Source of the DNA: Candidatus Gastranaerophilales bacterium Zag_111
GTDB taxonomy: Bacteria; Cyanobacteriota; Vampirovibrionia; Gastranaerophilales; Gastranaerophilaceae
Direction: 5' to 3'
NCBI GenBank assembly: GCA_001899395.1
Contig: MOYD01000047.1
Span: 1-32,280 of the forward strand
Length of the DNA: 32,280 bases
The position numbers were made by a program, and so were the translations under genes. The notes beneath the pieces are model-generated. The model ran no database searches. It was not told the DNA's origin and worked only from the letters and a program-made list of their open reading frames with translations. Of this stretch, positions 14,901 to 25,900 are shown piece by piece; positions within the stretch are counted from its first letter, which is position 1, and each line of letters begins with the position of its first letter.

Positions 14901-16782
14901 AATCCAAAGGCATAAGGAAAGTAACATTTGAATTTTAAAGTTCCTTCGCCCTTGTAAACACGTTGTCCAGAATCTTTATCTATAAAACAAATATACTTGA
15001 ATTCTGGCGCAGAGCTTATTTTAGCCCGCCAATGCTTATACGGTTCTTCCTGTAATATTAAATTTAGAGCATTACTTCTAAATCAATTAACCATGCTATG
15101 GTTTTAAAGGGTATTACAGATACCCCTTGCAGCTATGTTAATAGCCGCATTAACGTCTCTATCCAATTCTAAGCCACAATCACATTTAAAGATTCTATCC
15201 TCTAGTGTGATATAATGCCGTTTGTGACAATTACTGCATTCCTAACTGGTATATGCAGGATTAACTTCTACAAAATGGGTTCCAAATTTCAAGCATTTCC
15301 ACTTAAGTTTCTCGACAAAATTGCCTCTTGGCGCTATCATCTATAGCCGTCTACGATTTCTATTTGAGCTTACTATTTTAGCATTAGTTAAATCCTCAAC
15401 CGCTACGTTATAATCTCTACATAATTTAGTTGTAGTTTGTTCAATAAAATTATTCTTAAGATTATCGAAACGTTCATAAGCTTTGCTTAATTTATTAAGA
15501 ACTTTTTTGTAATTATTAGAATCTTTTTTCTTTTTATCTTTAATTGATTGCAGTTTACGAATACGCATATATTCTCTAGAAACTTCTTCTGGATAATTAA
15601 GATATTCACCTGTTGAAGTCGTCATAAAATTTTTAATCCCCCAGTCAAGCCCTATAAAAGTTGTTTCTTTTTGCTTCACATTAATATTATCTTCATAACA
15701 TCCCGTAAGATACCACTTACCATTTTTGTAAGTATATCTTGGCTCTTTTATTTCAGTAATATTAAATTTTTCTATGTACTGCTTTGCAACTTTTATTTTA
15801 GATATACCTTTTACGGAAAATTTTTGATTAGATGGAATTTTTATAAGTCCATTTTCAATCTTTTGCACCTAAGATGGTATATAGAATGATTGTTTATTAG
15901 GATTGTATTTATGGAATTTTGGTTTCTTGCCTGTTTTATTATATACTCTTTTTACAGATTGAGAATAATTTATTAAAACACCTTTTAACATTCTTTGCGG
16001 TAAAGGAATTTTAACTTTTTCTCTCTCATTAAAATCATTTAATAAATCCTGCTCTTTATACCCAATAATTCCAAACTGACTTACATCAGGTAAATTATCA
16101 TTAAATTTTTCTACTAAAAATTTCTCATTTTATGTGCATATTCACAATAAATAAGAAGAATTTCTTCCTATTTTTTGTTGGGATAGATTCTTATCTTAAA
16201 ACCTTTTAACATTGAGTCTCACCTCCTTTTATTTTATTTATAAGCCTATTATAACATAAAACATCTAAGAGGTCAAATTTTCGACTCACTAATTCTCTAT
16301 ATCACTATAGAGCATAGATTATATCTTCATCCTTTGTCTAAGGAGTCTATTACTTCCAGCTATTTAACTGTACTTCTTTTCAGAATAATCGTTGAACCTT
16401 TTTAATAGGCTGCTGATTGTCTCATTTTTTAATAAGATGTCCCAGCAATTCAATAGTTTTTCAATAGCAATTATTTGCTAAAGCGACCAAATTAATCGAA
16501 GGTCAAATCACACAGCTTGTCATTGGAGAACAACTGACGTATCTTGCGAAAGATTTGTTCTGTTACACTATCAAAAGCAAGATTACAAGTAAATTCTCTA
16601 TTTTTATAAATTTGCCCAAAGTAGTAAGTTCCATCGCCGCCTGGTACTTCAACAGTTTGGTCTGTAGGAGTAGGCAAGGTTCTATTAGTATATCTATTCG
16701 ATGAAACTACAACTTTCAATTGCAAATCATTTGTATGAATGCCATCAAATGTAAAACCAAGAAAGTCTTGATGCTCAACCAT
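11963..16782 (-). CDS. Giant distal tail (Dit-like) protein, interrupted by an IStron
   Basis: Exon 1 is 16782-16495 and exon 2 is 15049-11963; joined they give 1124 aa with TAG=Gln, ending at TAA 11963-11965. ATG 16780-16782 follows AGAGGTGATATAA. Exon 1 is a textbook Dit N-terminus (FLGFTFDGIHTNDLQL, TVEVPGGDGTYYFGQIYKNR, FRKIRQLFSNDKLCDLTFD). The family continuation, E-x-PYK then KYICF and RVYKGEGT-KFKCYFPYAFG, appears only at 15049 (EEPYKHWRAKISSAPEFKYICF), which fixes the splice junction at FD|EE. Dit forms the hexameric ring that joins tail tube and tip. Usual Dits have about 250 residues; the extra 850, rich in Trp/Tyr/Asp, resemble the carbohydrate-binding insertions of evolved Dits only in principle. 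TAGs occur at 13340, 13325 and just after 13036. Confidence 0.87.
15050..15093 (-). repeat. IStron right end / omega-RNA 3' hairpin (copy 1)
   Basis: The final 44 nt of the IStron contain a hairpin, TTTAGA paired with TCTAAA around the loop AGTAATGC, then TTTAATATTACAG and the splice site. The same element ends intron 22826-23268, with one compensatory pair change. In TnpB systems the guide RNA scaffold ends here and the guide is the adjoining host sequence. Confidence 0.75.
15065..16212 (-). CDS. tnpB: TnpB RNA-guided nuclease (TAG-recoded, -1 frame change)
   Basis: ATG 16210-16212 follows GGAGGTGAG. The protein starts MLKGFKIRIYPNKKQEE (Q = TAG 16168-16170). After residue 32 the frame must slip back by one base to continue as LVEKFNDNLPDV and so on to TAA 15065-15067, about 382 aa in total. 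All RuvC residues are present: D190 in GLDWGIKNF, E273 in VAVEDL and D353 in LDRDVNAAIN. The zinc finger has C326, C329, C344 and C346. The conserved NPAYTSQECSNC has its Q (324) encoded by TAG 15242-15244; further TAGs are 15869-15871 and 15341-15343. TnpB cuts DNA matching a guide copied from next to the element's right end. The slip sits on A-AAT-TTT (16117-16123), so it could be programmed frameshifting, a disabling deletion or a homopolymer error. The last residues overlap the right-end hairpin. Confidence 0.87.
16280..16494 (-). ncRNA. Group I intron catalytic core of the IStron
   Basis: On the minus strand the four classic core segments appear in order: P (AATTGCTGGGA, 16440-16450), Q (AATCAGCAGCC, 16409-16419), R (GTTCAACGATTA, 16386-16397) and S (AAGATATAATCT, 16316-16327). 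P1 can form between the exon end CGAU and intron GUCG, with the required U-G pair at the splice site. The core is near-identical in its P segment region to the intron at 22826-23268. Confidence 0.88.
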
Positions 16783-16802
16783 TTATATCACCTCTCTTCT
16801 TA

Positions 16803-16831
16803 ATTATATCACACTATTGTAATAAAGTCAA
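16803..16831 (-). promoter_or_regulatory. Sigma70-type promoter for dit and the tail-tip genes
   Basis: On the minus strand, TTGACT (16826-16831) and TATAAT (16803-16808) are separated by exactly 17 nt. It lies just after the tape measure terminator and about 20 nt before the dit start codon. It would let dit and the downstream tail genes be expressed separately from the tape measure transcript. The -10 is perfect and the -35 has one mismatch. Confidence 0.75.
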
Positions 16832-16871
16832 ATAAACGTCTAAATATAATGTAGATTTTATATTGGTAAAT

Positions 16872-16912
16872 CTAAATAAAAACACCGCTATAGATAGTAC
16901 TATAACGGTGTT
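16872..16912 (-). terminator. Rho-independent terminator after the tape measure gene
   Basis: On the minus strand AACACCGTTATAG pairs with CTATAGCGGTGTT across a short loop, then comes a T-rich run (TTTTATTTAGA). It begins about 17 nt past the tape measure stop codon. Confidence 0.8.
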
Positions 16913-16928
16913 AGGTTTCAAATTTTTA

Positions 16929-19900
16929 TTAGTAAGATTTTGTCAGTATGTTAGATGAGCCTACTGGATTTGCTGCATCTACAATTTCTTGTTTCATTAG
17001 TTCTATCATATTGTCAACATCTACATCGGAGGAGAGGGAGTCAATGTTGAGGTTGATTTCAATAGTTGTGTCACCATAAGATGTTGAATTGATATTGTCG
17101 GTTGAAGAGGTTGAGTTGAGTAGAGGGAGATCAGCTAGGATTTCTGCCGCTCTACCTATACGCTCAGTATCCTCTGCGGACAGGAATGCTTCTGGGGAGG
17201 ATGGAGTACCATCGACCCATGCGGGACCTGTGTAATCAACTAAGCCGCCAGAGGCAAATTTATGAGCATAGATAGTTCCATCTCCGAGAAACTCATAAAG
17301 GAGAGAATCTGAAACATCCTTAGTATTTTCATCACTTAATCTCCAAGAAGTACCATTGCCAGTAATTTCATTAAACCAACCTCCTATTGTCCAAAGATTA
17401 TTGTCACTACTATAAAAAGTACCGGAAGACGGCCAAGTAGTATAATTTGTCCCTAATAGAGAATTAATGCTGTCTAAAGACCAATATCCCTCTGCGCCAG
17501 CGTTTTGTAGAGATGTTAAATTATTAGAGTATATATATGAGCCATCACTTTTGTATCCTCTATACTAATATGCATTACCATCTGAATCTTCAGGCGTCTT
17601 ACTAACGCTAGCAGAACTAGAACCAGCATAGCTCTAATCAATATGAGTACCACTAGTATACGTACCTGTACCACCTGGACTTGAAGTATCAGTATCACCA
17701 CTAGTGATCTCAAATTCCTCAATCAAAGCTATTGTATCCTATAATGTGCTATTAAACGTATTTAAATTTGTCGTTGCATTAGACAAATTACTCTAAGCAT
17801 TTGATAATGCTAAATTGGCATTATTTAAAGCGTCTTCTGCATCAGCAACACTTTTCCTAGCATCATCTATCGAATTAATAGCGGCTTCTAAATCTTCAGT
17901 AACCTAGGTTGTTGTTTCATTTGCTTGTCTAGTAACTTCTGTTGTCAATGCTTCACCAGTAGTATTAACGATAGTAGCAACTTCATCAGCAGTAACCGTA
18001 ACATAGCTCTCAATAGTATCACTACCATCAATAGCATACTTAGTTAGTGCCGCTGTCGCTGTATCAGTCCATTCATCCATTAACACTATCTGTTCTGTCA
18101 TTGTAGACTCAATAAATTCAGTTGAATTCTCAGTCATCCAAGCAACATAGTCCTCTGCTGAGGTAAAACTTGCCGCAATCGTTTCCGCCTATGAATTCCA
18201 ATAAGCGGTATTATCAAGAATTGCCTATTTTAATTCAATTTCAGTCTCATGAAGTTCAGAAATATTATCATTCATTTCTTCCATATTATCAAGAATATTA
18301 TCGACTTCTTCATCAAGTAAATCCTATCTAGATTCCTCAACTTCATCTTCAAGCTCCATTACTTCTGTCTAATTTGCACCAGAAGTATCTCTCTACATTA
18401 ACGCAAGTTTGCGCTCTTGTTGTGCTAAATCTTCATATTCATTTTCCTGATCTCTTAGCTCTCTTTGCTTATCAATCGCATCTTTTAGTGCGTCTAAATA
18501 ATCACTATCTGCTTCTTCCATTGCTTCATATTTTTCTTCTAATGCATCAATTTCATCTTGATATTGTTCTTGTAGAACTGAAGCAATTTCTTCTTCCATA
18601 GATGCATAATCTTGATATGCTTGTTTGCGAGCTTCTTGTAGAGCTTCTTCCGCTTCTTTCTATTGTTCTTCTAATGAGAGAAGTTCTTCTGAATATTTAT
18701 TATAATTTTCAACTTGAGTTTCTAGCAATTCCTTATAATCATCATTAAACTCAGCCTAATTTAATAATTGCTAATCAAGAACATACTTTCCTGTATTTTC
18801 ATCATAAGTAACATAATCACTATAATTAATCGTAATAGTATTTCCATTTTCTTCATCAACATAAGATGACGTTGCGTTTTCAATCCAATCAGAATAGTTA
18901 GCAAGAGCTTCTTCAATAACCTAAGATTCGGCTTCTGTATATGCAATCACATTATGATAAGCATTTGCATAATCTTGCCAAGCTTGTGTTGCTTCTTCAA
19001 TTGTTGTCGCATCACTCAATTCATCTTCTGCCCTTGATGCCGCATTAGTATAACTATTAATTGCTTCAGTGTAATTATATAAATTATCTAACGTAGATGC
19101 TCTATTATCTGAACCATATAGTAGTTCACTATAATCTTCTAGTGCATCTGCTAATTTTTCCTCTGCTTCAGCTAAAGATTCTTCTGCATCAGCGACTGAT
19201 TCTTCTGCATCTTCAACATCTTTTAGCGCATCATCAACGGCATCTTGATATTCATCTTGCATATCATAAAGTTGAGAAAGAACTTCATCAGTGCCAACCT
19301 ATTCTAAAAAAGCTTTAAGAGTGCCTGTATCTTGTTCCCCATTATACCATTCTTGCATATCAGAGACAGCTAATTCTTGGGAAGTTAAAGTATTTTCAAA
19401 ATAGTTGTACGTCTCTTGCGATATTGTTATTTTCTAATTGCTATCTATACTATATACATCTTCGGTCGCACCACTATCTGCTAATAACTGTGCGGCAGTT
19501 TCAGGATCTATCTTTGTAGCATCGGCAAATTCCTAAACGGTATATGATTGACCAACTTCAATATTGTTTAATATCCTTTCTAAGCTTTCTATTTCTTCTT
19601 TTATTTCTTCTATTCCATCTCGAGTTCCATTCATTATATCATTATAAGAATCTTCTAAATCATCTAATACTCCAGCTATTTGAGTCTCTACTAACTCTCC
19701 ACCGGTTACTTTTATCTGAACCTCACCATTTTCATCTAACTCTACCCACTCATCTAAATCTGTCCAATCAAAATCCCCCGCCTCGTTTAATTCCTATAAA
19801 TATTCATATAAGTCACCAGTGTTATAATCTTCATCAGTTACAGAATCTATTAACTCTTCAACTGCTCCTGTTATGCTGTCTAAATCGTCAGATAATCCAT

Positions 19901-22900
19901 CAAATAAATCATCTAATGACTATTCAACACCAGACATTGTTTTTATTGTGAAGTCGGCTAAATCAGCAGCTTCTAAAGTAGCAATATATTCATCCGCAAA
20001 AGCTTCAGCTTCCTGTTTTCCTAAGGCGCCCTCTAAATCTTCATTTGAAACCAAATCAATTAAAGCTTCTCTTAAATCCGATTTTGATTCATAAGAATCA
20101 AGAGCAGTAAAATCAAAACCTATAACTACATTAGATACCTCATCTGAAAAATCCTCAGTTATTGAATTCAAAGAGTTTGCTAAAATTCTCTATTTCTCTT
20201 CTAGCTATACCGCACCAGTTTCATATTCTTCACCCATATTTGCAAAATAATTACTTATTGCATCTACAGCAGTCATTGTTAAATTATCATAATTTAATCC
20301 ATATTCACTTAATTGTTCAAAAATCCCATCATTTGTATAATTCTCTGCATCAACTAACTCATTTACAATAGCTTTTTCATCTTCAGTGGCGTTCTTCCAA
20401 AAGTCAGCAAGATTATTATATCCAAGCTCAGAAGTAACATATTCACTCAAATAATCTTGATATTCTGATGCTGTCATTTCATCAAAATTAGTTGTAAATT
20501 CTGAATAAAAATCAGTTAAAAGGGACGATATGTCAGTAGATTCTAAATCTACCCCTAATTGAGTAAGAATCATACTCATTGCTTGTTGATAAAAGTTGTT
20601 TGCGAACTCGGCGTCATCAAGATCTACAAGAACTTCTTCATAATATTCCTGTACGGTTTGACCTTGAGCTTCTGCTAAATCTCTATATACTGCTGAAAGC
20701 GCATTTTTTTCATCGTTTGTCAATGAACTCCAGTTGGTCTAGTTCCATCCATTAGAAATGCCTTCCATTTGATCTAAAATTCTACTAGCTGTTATTGTAG
20801 AATCTTGCCCTCCAACAGTTGTATATTCAAATGTTACCTTTTTTAACTCATCAGCAGTTGTACCAAATTCTTCAGCCAAGTCCTTCATCATATCTTCATA
20901 TGCGTTCTCAGCCTTGTCTTCATTACCCTAAGCAGAACTTCCAAACTTACCACTTAAGTAGCTATCAATCTTATCATTATACTCATCTATTAATGCAGTA
21001 GCTTCACTACTCAATACTGCCTATTCGCTCTCTGTTAAATCAGGAAATTTCTCTTCAACATAGGTTGAAATAGAATCAAATAAATTATAAAAATCAAAAG
21101 ACAAATCTTCTAATTCCTAAGCCGCGTCCACTACAGTTTCTCGCATAGTTTTTGCTAATGTTTCTACTTCTTCGTATCCATCTAAAACTTGTTCGTTCCC
21201 TGTAAAGGCGTAAGAATAAATGGCTCTTAACTACTTCATCTATGCATCTGTTAATTCTTCAACTTCACTATCAATATTATCTTGATAATATGACAATAAA
21301 CTATTCTAGTCTACAGTAAAAGAGGTTCCTCTACTGGATAAGGTAATCCCCTCGGCGGTCGTTCCACCAAACCAAGCTTCTCCCCCATAACTATCATCAG
21401 TGTAATTAGTTACTTCAACACTAACATTACTTTTTTCAACTGCGGCAGATATTAATCCAGCATAATCTTCCCCAAATCTTTCATAATCACTATAATCAGT
21501 AGAACTGTATGTGTCACTATTTTCAGAAAAAGAAAGGTCTGAAGCTACACCCTACATTGTACTTAAAACATCAGCCTGATTCTATAAATTTTCAGTATAA
21601 ACAGTTTGTGAAGCTGTTGCTCTAGCCGCCAACTCGGCTTCTTGATTAAGACTTTCAATTTTTTCGTCCAATAATTCATTATGAAGTCTTAACTGTCCTG
21701 TTTCTTCATTATAATAAGAAATCAATTCAGGATACTCATTCTACAGAGTTTCAATCATATCATCCCATTCTTCTTGCTCTTCATCAGATAAAATCGTTTT
21801 ACCATTAAGATCTTCGTAAATATCCTAAATATCCTCTAAAGTATCTGCACTTTCACTTAAATCACTATAAGAACTTTTTAAAGAAGTTATATTTTCCTCT
21901 TGCTCCTCAATCTTATCATTAAGTTCAGAGAGCTAATTTGAAACTTTTCCACTATTCCATTTATTATACGCAGCAACAACTAATGCTACCCCCGCTGCCA
22001 GTGCAGCAACGCCAGCGACTATTAATAATAACGGCCATAGTACAGCCCACTCAGTTGCTGCCGCTGTCGTATTACCAGCAATTACTGCTGATATAAGTTT
22101 TACAAACTATGGCAATATAGACGTCAATCCCGATGCAAGTGTAGAGAAAAAGACTGTTGATGTATCAGCTCCTCCTGCTATCATTACTGCTGCAGTTGCA
22201 GCCTATGTTGCCACAGTTGAAAATGCATCACCAATAGATAATCCAGCTTTTTCAGTTTTTTCTTTACTTTCTTCTGTTTTATCATTCATATCATCTTCAG
22301 CTATCGACACTTCATCCATTGCATCGACTGTTATGTCAACAACCGTTCCAACTTCATCTTCAACTTCTGAACTATTAAAAGGTAAAAACTAAGGGCTTTC
22401 ATCCTATTCTCCTTCAGAAGAGGCTGTAATAATATCTAAATCTTTTAGCCCTTGCTCATCTGAGTCATCTTCATGGCTTTCTTTGTAAATTACATCTATT
22501 ACAACTGGTGATTTATTCTCTATTTCACTAATAGATCCAATTATATTTTGAACCTCTTTTTTTACTTCGCTTTCATTAAGAGAAACTTTTCCTTTTATAA
22601 TTGATTTTTCTTTTAATTCTTCAAATTTTTTTCCTATAGAAGATATTCCCTACGTAATAGGTTGAAGAACTCCTGTTATTAAAGTACTCGCTAACTACCT
22701 TCCGACTACAAGGATTGCTGCGCCTAAAGCAACAATACCAGCAGTTGGAATGTTATTTAATTTATCAAATAAATTACTAACTATATCTAAAACATTCTTA
22801 AAAATATCACTACTTAGCAAATTCTCTGTCATATTAAACCTAGCCCATTACCTCTAGACCAATTCACTTGATTTTAGTAAAACACTTCCATGTCCAATTC

Positions 22901-25900
22901 CATTATAGGTTATTAAGGTAACGATCTTTTGAGAGGTTCTTTGGCAAAAGACCAAATATATAATAAAACCCCACTATTCAGAATAATAATATTTTATTTG
23001 AGCATTATATTTAATGGAATTGTCTCTCAAAACTCTTAATAACCATCTAAAACCATCGTCTTTCTCCTCTAAGACGACCAATTCTCTACATTACTGTAAA
23101 GCATAGATTATATCTTCACCCCTTAAGGGGACTATTACTTCCAACTATTTAGTTGTACTTCCATATGGAATAATCGTTGAACCTAAATCGGCTGCTGATT
23201 GTCCTCTTGGGACTTCCCAGCAATTCAATAGTTTTTCAATAACGATTGCTCGTTAAAGAGGCCTTTTGACCTAAATTCTTCCCACTTTGTAGAAATCTAG
23301 TTTAATTTATATTCTACAGTGTCTGCATATTTGCTAAATTGTTGATCGGCTTGACCTTCTGAGTCTGCCGCAATATCTTCTAGTTCAAGGGTATGATCGT
23401 AGTCATCCAGTAAAGCGATTAGACGCGATTGCTCGTTAATTCAGACAGGTTTCCCTATCTGACAGACTATATCTTCATTGTTAGGCACTTCGGGATTAAT
23501 CCCTACTAATTAGTCGTTGAACTTTATACTTCATCTATATTCTTCCAATAATATCCGCAGCTACAGTATCCTTTATGAATAGCACTCCATATTGATGCAG
23601 GCTTAATACCCATATCTCTTGCTGCGTCAGCATTATTTAAATAAATTTTTACTAATTTTCCTTCTTTATCATAACAGGCAGTTTTCTAAAATTTTAAGGT
23701 TTTTGTATCATAAATTGCTTTCATTACATTTTCCTAATTTGAAACATTTTCTAAATTACACAATCTATTATCTAACTTATTACCATTTATATGATTTATA
23801 ATATCCTGTTTATCGCCAACCCATACTTCCCATACCAACTTATGTCCAAAATGACTATGTTTTCTTTTATCGTAGGTTAAGCAATATTCTCGATATCCAG
23901 CATCAGTAATCTTACCTTTTGAAATTTTATTTGTTTCTTTATTTTTTACTCTACCTAAATTCGATACAAGATATCTTGTATCTCTAAAAGGTTTCCATTC
24001 TTCTATATTTAAATCATATTCTTGATAATCTGTGTGATCTTTACCAGAAGGCTTCTTGTTTTTCTTTAAATTATTTTCAGAAATACTAACCCATTGTAAA
24101 TTTTCTATAGAATTATCTAACCTATTATTATTAATATGATGGACATAAGGTAAATTATTTGGATTTGGAATAAAAGCCTCAGCAACCAATCGATGCTAAC
24201 TTCTTGAATATCTTTTCCCTTTCCAATTTAGGTCAAAAGATAAATATCCGTTCCTTACCGTTCCTTTATAAAAAGAGCCTGTCTTTTCACTCATAAGTCG
24301 TCCATCATCATATATCCTAAAATAAGTCTCTTCTCCGTTTATATAAACTTTTCTGTACATTATTCTTCACCTCTTCTTAGTAAAGAATAAAATGAAGTAT
24401 CTTAGCTGCGGATTGCCCAATTTTTTCTATTTTTACCATACCAAAATCATTACTTTTGCCCTATAACATATCACTATCTATAGTTGGTAAGAAAAACTCT
24501 AAGGGGATTCCCGCAATTCACCTAATTTATTTCTTCTCAGTTTTACGCCGCGAGACGAAGTCGGTTACAATCATCACCTAGCCGACTTCCGGCTATTGTC
24601 GTTGCAAGCTCTTGTTATTACTAACAAAATAGACTATATCATGAGAATCAAAATTCTCCCTATTACTTCCGATTGCAAAATCGTACTTCCTTTCAGAATA
24701 GTCGTTGAACCTTTACCTAATAAGGTAAGTGGCTGCGGATTTTCCAAAACTTTAACTTGTTACTATACCTAAGGTCTTTATCCTTCGCCGCAAAAATATT
24801 ACTATTTTTGCTTAGTATTAAAGTTCTAAGGAGGTTCCCGCAATTTAATTGGTTAAGATACCTTGTTTATTCTTTTGTGAAATCATTATATCATGGGGAC
24901 TGATTAATGATGACACACGTAGTTACCACAATATCTTTGGGTATTCCTATCCAGCGTGTCCCAAGACGTACCCAAGTCATTGATTACGTCATCGAGATCT
25001 CTAATTTGTCCTGTTGAATCTCTCAAGGCAATTCCAACTGATTTCAATGCGGTTTCAACATCGTTTACATCAAGTTCAGCATCGGAATCTTCTTGAGAGA
25101 TATTCGTTTGCATTTCTGTAAAATTGGCTACACAATTCTATAATTTTCATTATAGATTAGACTATATCTTCTCTTACGAGTTTTTCATTTCGGACTGTAA
25201 ATCCTACTCGGCTAAATTCATCACCGATAGTCGTTGAACGTTTGTTCTTCGCTGCTGATTAGCAGTTAAGCTTTCCAGCAATTAGAAAAATTTATAGACA
25301 ACTGTATCTGGTCAATCGTCTTCAAGGACGTGCCTATGTTCTCCGCACTCTCCTAAGTGGTCTCTACCATCTTAGTCAAGAAAGCGCTTGTGTTTTCGAA
25401 GGACATACCAGCGTTAGATGCTATGCTGGCCGTTCTACTCATTGCGGATGCGATATCCTCAACAGAGGCTGCGGCACTTGCGGCCAAGGTTGAGTATACG
25501 TCCGTTACATGAGAACCTTCTTCCATTTCCATTTTAAAACCACGAATTGCAGCTGTCATTTCTTGTGTTGCAGTTGAATAGTCAATGCCAGCAAGAGTTG
25601 CCAGCTTCATTGTGTCCTCTGTCAATGACAAAGCTTCGGCTGTATCCAAGCCCATAGTGATAGGTAATCCTTTGATACTATCTCCAAATTTTCCCCCACT
25701 CCACACCGTACGTGACAGTTTCCCGTCATACGGCGTTCCATCATATAATTATGACTTGTGCCTATCCCTCCACTACTTATTATCATAGTTTCATCGGTAC
25801 TGTGGCACTACTCTCACAGTTCTTAATCAGCTTATACAATATTGCTTTCGTCTGAAATTAGTATTGGATTGTAAACTCCACTAATCGAACTGCTTTCTAC

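Larger units (their letters stand above)
15050..16494 (-). mobile_element. IStron (group I intron plus tnpB) inside dit
   Basis: This 1445-nt insertion starts after TTCGAT in exon 1 and ends with TTTAATATTACAG before exon 2. The group I core lies at its 5' end and tnpB on the same strand follows, the layout of IStrons known from Clostridia. No tnpA is present. Splicing after U of the exon and after a terminal G of the intron fits group I chemistry and restores the conserved Dit reading FD|EEPYK. The sequence shows a full element with both ends; transposition ability is inferred to need a TnpA from elsewhere. Confidence 0.85.

Noticed and set aside
1664-15868. Many short adjacent open frames that look like a decayed, pseudogenised phage
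   Set aside because: All breaks are TAG, frames stay in register across them, and conserved motifs run through. Recoding explains this better than decay.
23734-24189. HNH fragment as a free-standing short gene
   Set aside because: The frame extends both ways through TAG codons to a clear RBS/ATG at 24360 and TAA at 23524; the fragment is only the part between two TAGs.
24569-24580. Alternative 5' splice site after CGGCU for the HNH intron
   Set aside because: It satisfies the U rule but inserts LINE into the conserved AGSRQQSR motif and breaks the 8-bp P1 register. The C-A site keeps both.
25353-25706. Separate small gene starting inside the group II intron
   Set aside because: Its first 17 or so codons are intron domain VI sequence; the rest is tape measure exon in frame after splicing.
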